Assembly: GCA_963794475.1 (NCBI GenBank)
Contig: CAWCDW010000007.1
Location: 348,677-412,676, forward strand
DNA from: GAS188 sp963794475
GTDB taxonomy: Bacteria > Pseudomonadota > Alphaproteobacteria > Rhizobiales > Beijerinckiaceae
DNA: 64,000 bases
Reading direction: 5' to 3'
Shown here: piece by piece, positions 21,203 to 30,631 of the stretch
Layout: every line of letters begins with the position of its first letter
Position numbering within the stretch: position 1 is the first letter of the stretch
Made by a program: the position numbers and the translations under genes
Notes under the pieces: model-generated
What the model was told of the DNA's origin: nothing
The model's database searches: none
What the model saw: the letters and a program-made list of their open reading frames with translations, nothing else

Positions 21203-21580
21203 GGGTTCCCTTCCCCTCGTGCTCCTTGCGGAGCACTCGGCCGGGAATGACACGGGTGGTTCGCTCCTTCGGAGCACTCGGCCGGGAATGACACCGGCGG
21301 TTTCCCTCCCCGCCACCGCGTGTCACCCCCGGCGCGCCGCAAGGCGCGGGAAGGGGGTCCAGGAAACGGCGGGGAAGATGGTTTCCCTTCCCCTCGCGCT
21401 CCTTCGGAGCGCTCGGCCGGGAATGACACGGTGGTGCGCTCCTTCGGAGCGCTCGGCCGGGAATGACACGGTGGTTCGCTCCTTCGGAGCGCTCGGCCGG
21501 GAATGACACCGGCGGTTCCCCTCCCCGCCACCGCGTGTCACCCCCGGCGCGCCGCAAGGCGCGGGAAGGGGGTCCAGGAA
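21203..21580. repeat. Palindromic repeat array in inverted orientation (right array)
   Basis: The same modules as the 19.65-20.82 kb array appear in reverse order: TTCCCTTCCCCTCG, hairpin GCGCTCC-TTC-GGAGCGC, CGGCCGGGAATGACAC, then GTGTCACCCCCGGCGCG and GGAAGGGGGTCCAGGAA. Three to four A modules and two B-like modules are visible. Together with the left array it brackets the GIY-YIG gene as a long interrupted inverted repeat. It ends about 40 bases before the map start. Confidence 0.9.
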
Positions 21581-21621
21581 GGCCTTGACGATTGGGGGTT
21601 TCGGCGGGCAAATCCTTTTTC

Positions 21622-22457
21622 ATGACCAGTTTCGTCGAAGCAAGCCCGACGGCGACGCGCAAAAGCGGGGAAATCAAGCTTCACGGCCCGGAAGCCTTCG
21701 CCGGCATGCGCCGGGCGGGGCAGGCTCGCGGCCGAGGCGCTCGATCTTCTCGTCGATTTCGTGAAGCCCGGCCTCTCCACGGCGGCGATCGACCGTTTCG
21801 TGCTCGATTTCGCCTTGGCGCATCAGGCTTATCCGGCGACGCTCCTTTACCGCGGCTATCGCTACTCTGTGTGCACCTCGATAAACCATGTCGTGTGCCA
21901 CGGCATGCCGAACGACAAGCCGCTGCGCGAGGGCGACATCGTCAACATCGATCTCACCTTCGTGCTCGACGGATGGCATGGCGAATTCGAGCCGCATGTA
22001 TCCGATCGGCGCCATCGGGCGGCGCGCCGAGCGGCTTCTCGAGGTGACGCATGAGGCCTTGACGCGCGGCATCGAGGCGGTGCGGCCCGGCGGCACGACC
22101 GGCGACATCGGCCAGGCGATCCAGGACTATGCCGAGGCCGAGCGCTGCTCGGTGGTGCGCGATTTCTGCGGCCATGGGCTCGGCCGGCTGTTCCACGACG
22201 AGCCGAATATTCTCCACTACGGCCGACGGGGCGAGGGCATTCCGCTCAAGCCCGGCATGTTCTTCACCATCGAGCCGATGATCAACCTCGGCAGGCCGCA
22301 AGTGAAGGTGCTTTCCGACGGCTGGACCGCCGTGACGCGCGACCGCTCGCTCTCGGCGCAATACGAGCACAGCGTCGGCGTCACCGAGACAGGAGTCGAG
22401 GTCTTCACCTTGTCGCCGCGCGGCCTCGACACGCCGGGGCTCGCAAAGCGCGCATGA
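21622..22457 (+). CDS. map: Methionine aminopeptidase type I (two frameshifts)
   Basis: It removes the initiator Met from nascent proteins. The metal ligands are in frame after correction: Asp in VNIDLTFVLDG, His in FCGHGLGRLFHDEPN, and Glu in FTIEPM and YEHSVGVT. Two single-base insertions break the frame: one extra G in the run at 21717-21720 and one extra A at about 21984 (restoring HGDSSRMYPIG). Both are simple insertions, and map is essential in most bacteria, so sequence error is likely. The corrected length is about 277 residues. radC starts inside its stop codon with an ATGA overlap. Confidence 0.92.
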
Positions 22458-23161
22458 GCGAAGGCGGAGGCTCAGGCGCGCCCGAGCCGCCGCCGCATTA
22501 TCTCGGCCATCGCGACCGGCTGCGCGAGCGCTTCCTCAAATCGGGCGCCGAGGCGCTCCCCGACTACGAGCTCCTCGAGCTTCTTTTGTTTCGCGCGCTG
22601 CCGCGCCGCGATGTGAAGCCGCTCGCCAAGGCCTTGCTGCGCCGCTTCGGTTCCTTCGCCGAGACGATCGCGGCGCCGCGCGAGCGCCTCCTCGAGGTCG
22701 AAGGCCTCAGCGAGGGGGCCGCGACCGAACTCAAGATCATCGAGGCCGCGGCAAAGCGCCTCGCCAAGGGCGAAATCGCCGAGCGGCCGGTGCTCGGCTC
22801 CTGGAGCGCGCTCATCGAATATTGCCGCACCGCCATGGCCTTCTCGGAGAAGGAGAGCTTGCGCATCCTGTTCCTCGACAAGCGCAACGGCTTGATCGCG
22901 GACGAGGTGCAACAGACCGGCACGGTCGATCACACGCCCGTCTATCCGCGCGAGGTGGTGAAGCGCGCGCTCGAGCTCTCGGCGACGGCGCTGATCCTCG
23001 CGCATAACCACCCTTCGGGCGACCCGAGGCCGTCAAGCGCCGATATCCGCGTGACGCAAGAGATCGCGAAGGTCGCAAGCCCGCTCGGCATCCTGGTTCA
23101 CGACCACATCATCGTCGGCCGCAACGGGCATGTGAGCTTGAAGGAGATGAAGCTGTTTTAG
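22454..23161 (+). CDS. radC: RadC/JAB1 domain protein
   Basis: This 235-residue protein has an N-terminal helix-hairpin-helix region (DYELLELLLF, then LLEVEGLSEGAATELK) and a C-terminal MPN/JAMM metalloprotease-like domain with LILAHNHPSGDPRPSSAD (ligands His, His, Asp) near residue 180 and VHDHIIVGRNGHVSL. RadC was named for repair but its biochemical role is unclear; some members are carried on mobile elements. It overlaps map by four bases, a chromosomal arrangement seen in related genomes. Confidence 0.93.
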   Translation: MSEGGGSGAPEPPPHYLGHRDRLRERFLKSGAEALPDYELLELLLFRALPRRDVKPLAKALLRRFGSFAETIAAPRERLLEVEGLSEGAATELKIIEAAAKRLAKGEIAERPVLGSWSALIEYCRTAMAFSEKESLRILFLDKRNGLIADEVQQTGTVDHTPVYPREVVKRALELSATALILAHNHPSGDPRPSSADIRVTQEIAKVASPLGILVHDHIIVGRNGHVSLKEMKLF

Positions 23162-23222
23162 CGTTTTTCGCGAATTGGCGTGATTTGAAGCTCGCGTGCA
23201 CGCGAACCGGCTTTTGCGCACT

Positions 23223-23822
23223 TCAGAGGAGGGCCATCACGGCTTTCACGACGGCCAGGATGAAGCCAAAATTGAGCGCGAGGCCGAGTGCCCCGAAGAG
23301 CGCCGCGAAGGCCATGATCACGCCGTCGCGCTCGACGAGGGCGAGGCCGATGAGGCAGGTCGAGATCCCCATGGGGATTTGGCCGATGAGAGGCGCGGCG
23401 CAGACGAGGCCGATCGAGACGAGAAGCAGCAAAAGCCCCGCCCCGCGCAACTCCCAGGACGCCGGGACGAAGCTCAAGCGGTGGCGCGAGAAGCGCTCGA
23501 GCTTGCGCAGCACGGGCGTGGCGCGCGCGAGCACCGCGTCGAGCTTGTCGTGCTCAATCGAGGCGGCAAGCGCGCGGCGCGGCAACCAAGGATGACGGCG
23601 CCCCCAGATGATCTGCAAGGCGATGACGACGAGGAGGAGGCCGCAGACGAGGGGGATCGGCGGCGGCAGCGGCAACACATTCGGAAGGCCGAGCACCACC
23701 ATCAAGAGCGCGAAGCCGCGGTCGCCGAGCGAAGCGACGATCTCGCCAAGCGTGACCCGCACACCGTGAGCATCGGCTGCAATCTCGTTCAAGATGTCGG
23801 AGGTGTGACGGGCGAAGTTCAC
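23223..23822 (-). CDS. ExoD-type exopolysaccharide synthesis membrane protein
   Basis: The product of about 199 residues has the ExoD family pattern: a short N-terminal amphipathic region (LGEIVASLGDRGFALLMVVLGLPNVLPLPPP), paired hydrophobic helices and a basic middle segment (RRHPWLPRRAL). ExoD was first described in rhizobial exopolysaccharide production and nodule invasion; the biochemical activity is unknown. The frame stays open upstream to 24020, but similarity begins near the GTG at 23822, which lacks a strong ribosome binding site, so the start is uncertain. Confidence 0.8.
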   Translation of the reverse strand: MNFARHTSDILNEIAADAHGVRVTLGEIVASLGDRGFALLMVVLGLPNVLPLPPPIPLVCGLLLVVIALQIIWGRRHPWLPRRALAASIEHDKLDAVLARATPVLRKLERFSRHRLSFVPASWELRGAGLLLLLVSIGLVCAAPLIGQIPMGISTCLIGLALVERDGVIMAFAALFGALGLALNFGFILAVVKAVMALL

Positions 23823-24048
23823 GCGCGAGCGGGCTTTCGGAAGGTTTTCGATGCGGATGAAATGGCGCGACCCCGACGCCCCGGGGGTTCTAGCCGATCT
23901 TGGCGCAAAGCAAAAGCCTTTGCACGGTGGCCTTTGTACGATGGCCTTGGCTTGTCTCTTCAAATCACCAGATAAAAGTCGCTGGAAACGCCTTAGACAG
24001 CAATGGCGACCGGCAACCAAAGCAGAGGCCGGTACCGAGGATCTCGTT

Positions 24049-24115
24049 GTGTCACGCCCGTCGTGTCACCCCTGGTACCGTTGCCCATTGTGTCACCCCG
24101 GCACCGATGCCCATT
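24049..24115. repeat. Tandem left-end fragments of the TGACAC element
   Basis: GTGTCACCCC-like ends occur at about 24049, 24063 and 24090 before the full element beginning at 24116. Between them are short spacers including GATGCCCATTGTGTCAC and GTTGCCCATTGTGTCAC. The spacing is about 14-27 bases. It resembles repeated partial insertion or slippage at one end of the element. Confidence 0.65.
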
Positions 24116-24234
24116 GTGTCACCCCCGGCGAGGCGAGCGAAGCGAGCCGAGGGAAGGGGGTCCAGAAAACGGCGAAGGAAGATGGGTTCCCTCCCCCTCG
24201 CGTTCCTTGCGGGACGCGAGGCCGGGAATGACAC
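24116..24234. repeat. Solo palindromic element with GTGTCA / TGACAC ends
   Basis: This is a complete 119-base copy: left end GTGTCACCCCCGG, then GAGCGAAGCGAGCCGAGG, GGAAGGGGGTCCAG, GATGGGTTCCCT, an imperfect hairpin around CGTTCC-TTGC-GGGACG, and right end CCGGGAATGACAC. The ends form a short terminal inverted repeat. It lies in the spacer between exoD and usg, which holds no gene. Confidence 0.85.
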
Positions 24235-24249
24235 CGTGAAGCGACGCGA

Positions 24250-24519
24250 TCAATTGATGGCGAATTCCTTGTCGCACAGGCGAAGCTCGCAAGGCTTGAT
24301 CAGCTTCGAATGCGCAACGCGCACCGAGAACAAGGGGCCGTCGAGCTTTTGGGCCCAAAAGCTCAGAAAATCGTGGAGCACGGGAAAGCGCGGCGCGACG
24401 TCGTAGTCTTGCCAAATATAGCTTTGCAAGAAACTCGGGTGATCCGGCAACCGATAAAGTATTTCGGCCGTCGTCAAGCCATAGCCGGCGAGCTGCCGGA
24501 TGAAACCCTTCGAGACCAT
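24250..24519 (-). CDS. usg: Usg-like family protein
   Basis: This 89-residue protein matches the alphaproteobacterial Usg-like family (COG5425): GYGLTTAEILYRLPDHP, then LQSYIWQDYDVAPRFP and LHDFLSFW, ending with a KLIKPCELR segment. Members are single-domain proteins of unknown function, named for a gene near tryptophan-biosynthesis genes. The ATG at 24519 follows GGAGGACGGG. A repeat element lies just downstream of its stop codon. Confidence 0.88.
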   Translation of the reverse strand: MVSKGFIRQLAGYGLTTAEILYRLPDHPSFLQSYIWQDYDVAPRFPVLHDFLSFWAQKLDGPLFSVRVAHSKLIKPCELRLCDKEFAIN

Positions 24520-24763
24520 CCCGTCCTCCTTGAGAGTCGAGCCAAGCTATAACCCTTTGTTACATGCGAAGGTTCCAAGGTTCATCGGGAACCGTGAGAC
24601 GATCCCGTTTTGACCGAGCACGCTGTCACCAGACCGACACGCAAAAGCCGTGCCGGTTGTGATTCGGTGCACGATCTTCCCACGCGTTTGCCGTGATCAC
24701 AACAAAGCCCGCGATCACTTTGTCGGTCTCTTTGAAACGAACTGAGCGGCCGCCTGTGAGCCG

Positions 24764-26005
24764 CTATTCCGCCGGCTGGACCGAGGCGGTCGCGGAAGGC
24801 TCGACATCCCGGCGCGGGAAGAGGAGCGCGCCGACGAAGATGAGCGCGCCGCAAATCGCGAGGATGCGATAAGTGCCGGTGAAGCCGCCGGTCGCATCGT
24901 GCATCCTCGCCGCCATCGTGACGGCGAAAGCCGCGACCGCGAAGTTGAGGAAGTAACGCACGGCATAGATGCGCCCGCGCAGGCGGTCGGGCGCGTATCT
25001 TGCCGTCATCGCTTCATTCACCGTGACCTGCCCGAACTGGCCGAGCATCGCCACCATGGCCGCGCTCGGCGCGGCAAAGCCGAAGGCGTCGGCGAGGAAA
25101 AAGAGCCCGACCATCTGCAAGCCGGAGGTGACGAGGAACACCGTGCCGAGCGAGAAACGGTCCATGGCACGCCCCACGGTGAGCTGGGCGAGCGCGCCGA
25201 CGATGGTGACCGCCGTGGTCACGGCGCCCGCCGCCGTCGCCGAATGCACGACATCCGGGAGCCGCTCCTCGAAGAGCTTGGGGAAGGTGACGCTCGCGAC
25301 GTTGAAGACGAGGCCCGCCGCGAAAGTACAGAAGAAAAGGATGCCGAACACGCGAAATACAGTAAAGCGTGAATATTCCTTGGCATGGACATTTTTGCGG
25401 GTCGAGCGCTCGGCGGCGTCCGGCACCGTCGCCACGAAAGCAGCCCCGATCGCCAAGGCCGCGATGCCCGGCAGAACGAAGGCGAGACGCCAGCCGAAGA
25501 GGTCGGTGACGGCGCCGGTGATGAAGGGCGCGGACGCGATCGCGAGATTGCCGAACACGCCATTGAGGCCGATGACCCTCCCCAGCCGCTCGGGCGAGGC
25601 GCTCGCGACCATCATCGGCGCGCCGACCGGGTGGTAGATCGAGGCGATGAGGCCGATGGCGCCAAGGCCGATCGCGAGCGCGAGAAACGAATTCGTGGCG
25701 GCGGTCGCAAGACAAGCAACGCCCGCGCCGAAGAAGAAGATGATCATCATGCCGCGCCGGCTCCATTTGTCGCCGAGCCAGCCGGACGGAAGCGAGCCGA
25801 GCCCGATCAGGACGAAGGCGCCGAGCGAGAGCTGAAGCAGCGAGCCGTAGCTCACCTCGGGAAAGGCTTTCTCCAGCGCGAGAATCGTCGTCGGGTAGAT
25901 GAGCATGATGTAGTGGTCGAGCGCGTGGCCGAGATTGGCGAAGAGGATGATGCGGCGTCTCACGCTTTCCGGCGCGGCAACACTGGCTGGCTTCTGAACG
26001 GACAT
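24764..26005 (-). CDS. Major facilitator superfamily transporter
   Basis: This polytopic protein of about 413 residues has twelve hydrophobic segments. The MFS loop 2-3 motif is GWLGDKWSRRGMM near residue 75, and a related segment GRAMDRFSLG lies in the second half. Overall it looks like a multidrug or small-solute exporter/importer of the fosmidomycin-resistance-like type (GHALDHYIMLIYP at the N terminus). The start at 26005 (MSVQKPASV) is preferred; an in-frame ATG at 26050 is possible. A solo repeat element lies about 135 bases upstream. Confidence 0.85.
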   Translation of the reverse strand: MSVQKPASVAAPESVRRRIILFANLGHALDHYIMLIYPTTILALEKAFPEVSYGSLLQLSLGAFVLIGLGSLPSGWLGDKWSRRGMMIIFFFGAGVACLATAATNSFLALAIGLGAIGLIASIYHPVGAPMMVASASPERLGRVIGLNGVFGNLAIASAPFITGAVTDLFGWRLAFVLPGIAALAIGAAFVATVPDAAERSTRKNVHAKEYSRFTVFRVFGILFFCTFAAGLVFNVASVTFPKLFEERLPDVVHSATAAGAVTTAVTIVGALAQLTVGRAMDRFSLGTVFLVTSGLQMVGLFFLADAFGFAAPSAAMVAMLGQFGQVTVNEAMTARYAPDRLRGRIYAVRYFLNFAVAAFAVTMAARMHDATGGFTGTYRILAICGALIFVGALLFPRRDVEPSATASVQPAE

Positions 26006-26140
26006 TGAGAAGGTCTCGCTGGTCACGAAAACTGCGTCATGTTTATACATTGGCAGTCGCAATGCGTCTTGCCATATATCGTTGCTATTCGGACATCGCC
26101 ATACACCGGCGGGAACAACACGGCCTTCCCTCGCCACCTC

Positions 26141-26306
26141 GTGTCACCCCAGGCGAGGCGAGCGAAGCGAGCCGAGGGAAGGGGGTCCAGGAGCGGCGAA
26201 GGAAGATGGGTCCCCTTCCCCTCGCACCCGGCCGGGCGCGAGGCCGGGGATGACACACGGTGCTGCCCTGAGCACCCCTTCGGAGCGCTCGGCCCGGGAT
26301 GACACA
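26141..26306. repeat. Solo palindromic element plus an extra right end
   Basis: A 116-base copy (26141-26256) runs from GTGTCACCCCAGGCG through GGAAGGGGGTCCAGG to GGCCGGGGATGACAC. It is followed by a second partial right end at about 26268-26306 containing CTTCGGAGCGCTCGG and CCCGGGATGACAC. It lies between the MFS gene and the end of the molybdenum-cofactor gene cluster. No gene is present in this 320-base spacer. Confidence 0.83.
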
Positions 26307-26324
26307 TGCCCTACCCTGACCTTT

Positions 26325-26924
26325 CTACCCGGGCTCGTCGATCCGGCGACGCATCTCGGCGAGGGCCTCCGGCGTATCCGCGTCGATGAGAATGGCAGGG
26401 TCCTCGACCGCGAGCACCCGCACGTCTCCGCGCCCTTGCAGGAGCTTGCGCGCTCCCGCATCGCCGACGAGGGTCGTGACCAAACCGAAGAGCTTGCGCG
26501 AGAGAAGCACCGGATTTCCCCATCGTCCGCCGCAGGCCGGCACGATCGCGCCGGCGCAGGCTTCCCTCTCGAAGCTCTCGATGATCCTGTCGAGCGTTGA
26601 CGCCTTGATGAGCGCCATGTCGCCCAGGCAGATGAGCGCCGCCACGGCCTCATCCGGCAAGGCCGCGATGCCGGCGATGAGCGAAGTGGAGAGGCCTTCC
26701 GCATGGCGCGGATTGCAAACCCGAACCAGGTCGAGCCGGTCGAGGCATTCCGCGAGCTTTTCCGGCTCGTGCCCCGTGACGAGAAGGACCGGGCGCGCCC
26801 GCGAGGCGAGAACCGCCTCGCAAGTTCTCCGGATGAGCGGCTTGCCGCCGAGATCGGCGATGAGCTTATTCGCGCCCATCCGGGTCGAGCGGCCCGCGGC
26901 CAGGATGACGGCGGCGACGCTCAT
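26325..26924 (-). CDS. MobA-like NTP transferase (molybdenum cofactor cytidylyltransferase type)
   Basis: This 199-residue nucleotidyltransferase has the N-terminal loop VILAAGRSTRMGANKL and the metal-binding segment ICLGDMALI near residue 95, as in MocA/MobA-like proteins that attach CMP to molybdopterin for xanthine-oxidase-type enzymes. It overlaps the upstream molybdopterin-binding gene by four bases and is the last gene of a four-gene minus-strand operon with two XdhC-type genes, which supports a role in molybdenum hydroxylase maturation. Confidence 0.87.
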   Translation of the reverse strand: MSVAAVILAAGRSTRMGANKLIADLGGKPLIRRTCEAVLASRARPVLLVTGHEPEKLAECLDRLDLVRVCNPRHAEGLSTSLIAGIAALPDEAVAALICLGDMALIKASTLDRIIESFEREACAGAIVPACGGRWGNPVLLSRKLFGLVTTLVGDAGARKLLQGRGDVRVLAVEDPAILIDADTPEALAEMRRRIDEPG

Positions 26925-27931
26925 GCCTTCGGCGGCTCGGCGCGCGGTTGCGGCCTCGATTTGATTTCCATGAGGAGGCCGCCGACGCCCATCGCCACCA
27001 CCTCGGTGCGTCCGACGGGCAAGCCCGCGAGCAGGCGCTGGAGCACCCAATCGAAACCGTTCTCCTTCGGGCTGCGCGCGCAGCCGGGCGCGCCGAGCAC
27101 CGGCGAATTGCCGAGCTCCGCGATGAGAAGAAGGTTGCCCGGATCGACCGGCATGCCGAGATGCTCGATGCGCCCACCGGCAGCCTCGACCGCGGCGGGG
27201 ATGACGTCGCGGCGATCGGAAATGGCCGAGGCCCCGAACACGATCACGATGTCGGGCGAAGCGGCAAGCGCGCGGCGGAGCGCCTCGGCGAGCGGCTGCG
27301 TCTCATGCGGCACGCGCTCCTCGAAGACGACGACGGCTTCGGCGGGCTCGAGGCGATGGGATAGAATCTCCATCGTTTTTGCGACGACCGAGGGCTTGAG
27401 CCCCGGCAGAAGCGTCGAGATCGCGGCGATGCGGCGGCGCGCATAGGGCGCGACGCCGACGAGCGGCGCGCTCATCTGCGACATCGCCTTCTCGAGCGCG
27501 CTTCGCGGCACGGCGTAAGGGATGATCTTCACCGTCGCCACCATCTCGCCCACGCTCACCGGGCGAAAAGCCGGCAAGGTCGCCAGGGTGATTGCCTCGT
27601 CGACGGCGTTCACGGCATCGATGCGGGCCCGGTCGAGCCGAAGCACGCCGCCCGTTTCAGCAAATAGATTGGCGCGACCGGTGAAAGGCGGCTCGATGCG
27701 GATGCCTTCGCCGGCAAGCTTGCGCGCCAGCACCGCGGCGGCTTCATCCTCGTGCACGTCCTCGAGGTCGAGCCTCGCCGCGACGAGTCCCTCGACGCCG
27801 GCCGCCTTCAGCTTTTCGGCGATCTCGGGCGTGACTCGCGATCCCTTGCGCAGGACGAACTCGCCCGCCCGGACCGCATGGGCTGAGATCGAACCGACCG
27901 CCTCATCGAGCCGAACATGGCCGAACTTCAT
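26921..27931 (-). CDS. MoeA/MoaB-type molybdopterin-binding protein
   Basis: This 336-residue protein begins MKFGHVRLDEAVGSISAHAV and has a C-terminal MoCF domain: DIVIVFGASAISDRRDVIPAA near residue 230 (family consensus TGGTSxG, here FGASAISD) and PGNLLLIAELGNSPVLGAPGCAR, which resembles the MoeA/CinA metal-binding segment. It is the form usually found with CoxI/XdhC genes. Overlaps of four bases with the gene upstream (27928-27931) and downstream (26921-26924) show a tightly coupled operon. Confidence 0.87.
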   Translation of the reverse strand: MKFGHVRLDEAVGSISAHAVRAGEFVLRKGSRVTPEIAEKLKAAGVEGLVAARLDLEDVHEDEAAAVLARKLAGEGIRIEPPFTGRANLFAETGGVLRLDRARIDAVNAVDEAITLATLPAFRPVSVGEMVATVKIIPYAVPRSALEKAMSQMSAPLVGVAPYARRRIAAISTLLPGLKPSVVAKTMEILSHRLEPAEAVVVFEERVPHETQPLAEALRRALAASPDIVIVFGASAISDRRDVIPAAVEAAGGRIEHLGMPVDPGNLLLIAELGNSPVLGAPGCARSPKENGFDWVLQRLLAGLPVGRTEVVAMGVGGLLMEIKSRPQPRAEPPKA

Positions 27932-28644
27932 CGGGCGGCGGCCACCTTGGCGGGGGCGCGAACGGCATCCGTCTTGCGCAGAGCGGCGGTGAGCTGTCCC
28001 AAGGTCGCAAGCGCGATCTCGGCGGGCGTCGCCGCGCCGATGTCGAGCCCGATGGGTGCCGCGATGCGCGCGATCTCGGCTTCGCTGAAACCGGCCGCCT
28101 GCAGGCGCTCGACGCGCTTGGCGTGTGTACGCTTCGAGCCGAGCGCGCCAATATAGAAGCAATCCGCCTTGAGGGCCGCGATGAGCGCGACATCGTCGAT
28201 CTTCGGATCATGGGTCAGCGCCACGAGCGCGGTGTAGCGATCGAGCGGATGCTGCGCCAGATAAGCGTCGGGCCAGACCGCGTGGAGAGCCACCTTGGGA
28301 AAGCGCTCGGGGCTCGCGAAGGCCGTGCGCGGATCGACGATCGCGACCTCGAAATCGAGGAGCCTCGCCATCGGCGCGAGGGCCTGGCTGATGTGAACCG
28401 CGCCCGTCACCAGGATGCGCACGGGCGGAGATTGAACGGTGAGGAAATATTGCCGGCCGTGATCCTCGATGGTGCCGCTTTTGCCGAGCCTGAGCTGCTC
28501 CTGCAAGGCAATGGCGAGCGGATCCTTCTTGAGCTGTCCGGCCTTCACGAGCCGCTGCTCCCCGCTGCCGAGATCGGTGACCAGCACCGCGGCGGAGCGC
28601 TTGGCGCGTTCGGCATTGAGCGCCGAAAGAAGTGCGATCTTCAT
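27928..28644 (-). CDS. XdhC/CoxF family protein, Rossmann-domain part
   Basis: This 238-residue protein contains the C-terminal XdhC domain: ILVTGAVHISQALAPMARLLDFEVAIVDPR near residue 90 and GALGSKRTHAKRVERL near 180. XdhC-type chaperones bind the molybdenum cofactor and insert it in xanthine dehydrogenase-like enzymes. Its first 80 residues do not match the separate N-terminal XdhC domain, which is encoded by the next gene upstream, so the classical two-domain protein is split here. Start is 28644 (MKIALLSAL). Confidence 0.85.
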   Translation of the reverse strand: MKIALLSALNAERAKRSAAVLVTDLGSGEQRLVKAGQLKKDPLAIALQEQLRLGKSGTIEDHGRQYFLTVQSPPVRILVTGAVHISQALAPMARLLDFEVAIVDPRTAFASPERFPKVALHAVWPDAYLAQHPLDRYTALVALTHDPKIDDVALIAALKADCFYIGALGSKRTHAKRVERLQAAGFSEAEIARIAAPIGLDIGAATPAEIALATLGQLTAALRKTDAVRAPAKVAAAR

Positions 28645-28704
28645 GAAGCCCTCACGACCGATCCGATGCGCAAACCGCAAGCCGGCTTGGCACGCCCGCG
28701 CCCG

Positions 28705-29028
28705 CTACTCGAGCTTCTCGACATAGACCTTGATGCGTCCGCCGCAAGAGAGGCCCACGCGCCAAGCCGATTCATCCGCGACGCCGAACTCGAGCATCTT
28801 CGACTTGCCGGTCTCGATCACATCCATCGCCTGCGTGACCACCTCGCCCTCGACGCAGCCGCCGGAGACCGAGCCGAGAAAGGACCCGTTCTCGTCGATG
28901 ATGAGATGGCTGCCGACCGGACGCGGGGCCGAACCCCAGGTCTCGATCACCGTCGCGAGCGCAACCCCGCGATTCTCCTTCGCCCATTCCTCCGCTTTTG
29001 CGAGAATATCGCATTCGCTCGCGACCAT
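28705..29028 (-). CDS. XdhC/CoxI family protein, N-terminal domain
   Basis: This 107-residue protein is the stand-alone CoxI/XdhC N-terminal domain: VALATVIETWGSAPRPVGSH near residue 23, then GSVSGGCVEGEVV and LEFGV. It is the first gene of the four-gene minus-strand operon, 60 bases before the Rossmann-domain XdhC gene. In related genomes the pair acts in Mo-cofactor sulfuration/insertion for CO-dehydrogenase-like molybdenum hydroxylases. No structural hydroxylase genes are present in the window, so the client enzyme is unknown. Confidence 0.87.
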   Translation of the reverse strand: MVASECDILAKAEEWAKENRGVALATVIETWGSAPRPVGSHLIIDENGSFLGSVSGGCVEGEVVTQAMDVIETGKSKMLEFGVADESAWRVGLSCGGRIKVYVEKLE

Positions 29029-29309
29029 GTGGCGCCTCCAAGGTATCGGCGCGAAACGGCTTACTTGCCTTTCCGCCACAAATGGGAATCTGTGCGATCC
29101 CCTGCCCCTGTGCAAGGGCGTCCCGGCATGGCAGGCCGAACATTCAAGACGCGCTCGGCTGGCTCCCAATGGCTTGGCCCACCGCTTCAAACTCGTTTGC
29201 CCGAAATACCCTCTTTGACCCCGCCATTCCCTTTGGCTAAGCCGTGCCCGACCAAAAGTTCCCGCGGCCGCTTCGGCATCGGCGCTCAACCAGGAAAGAA
29301 CGAAGCTTC

Positions 29310-30599
<1,290 letters not shown>

Positions 30600-30631
30600 C
30601 TTCGGCGCCGCTGCGCCGGAAACGGTTTGCA

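Noticed and set aside
19692..21677. Several open frames of 80-230 residues across the repeat arrays
   Set aside because: Their translations are just the repeat read in different frames (for example RPSAPKERTT and SERSAGNDT), present on both strands.
26325..29028. Carbon monoxide dehydrogenase gene cluster
   Set aside because: Only accessory proteins are present. No CoxS iron-sulfur, CoxM FAD or CoxL molybdenum subunit is encoded here.
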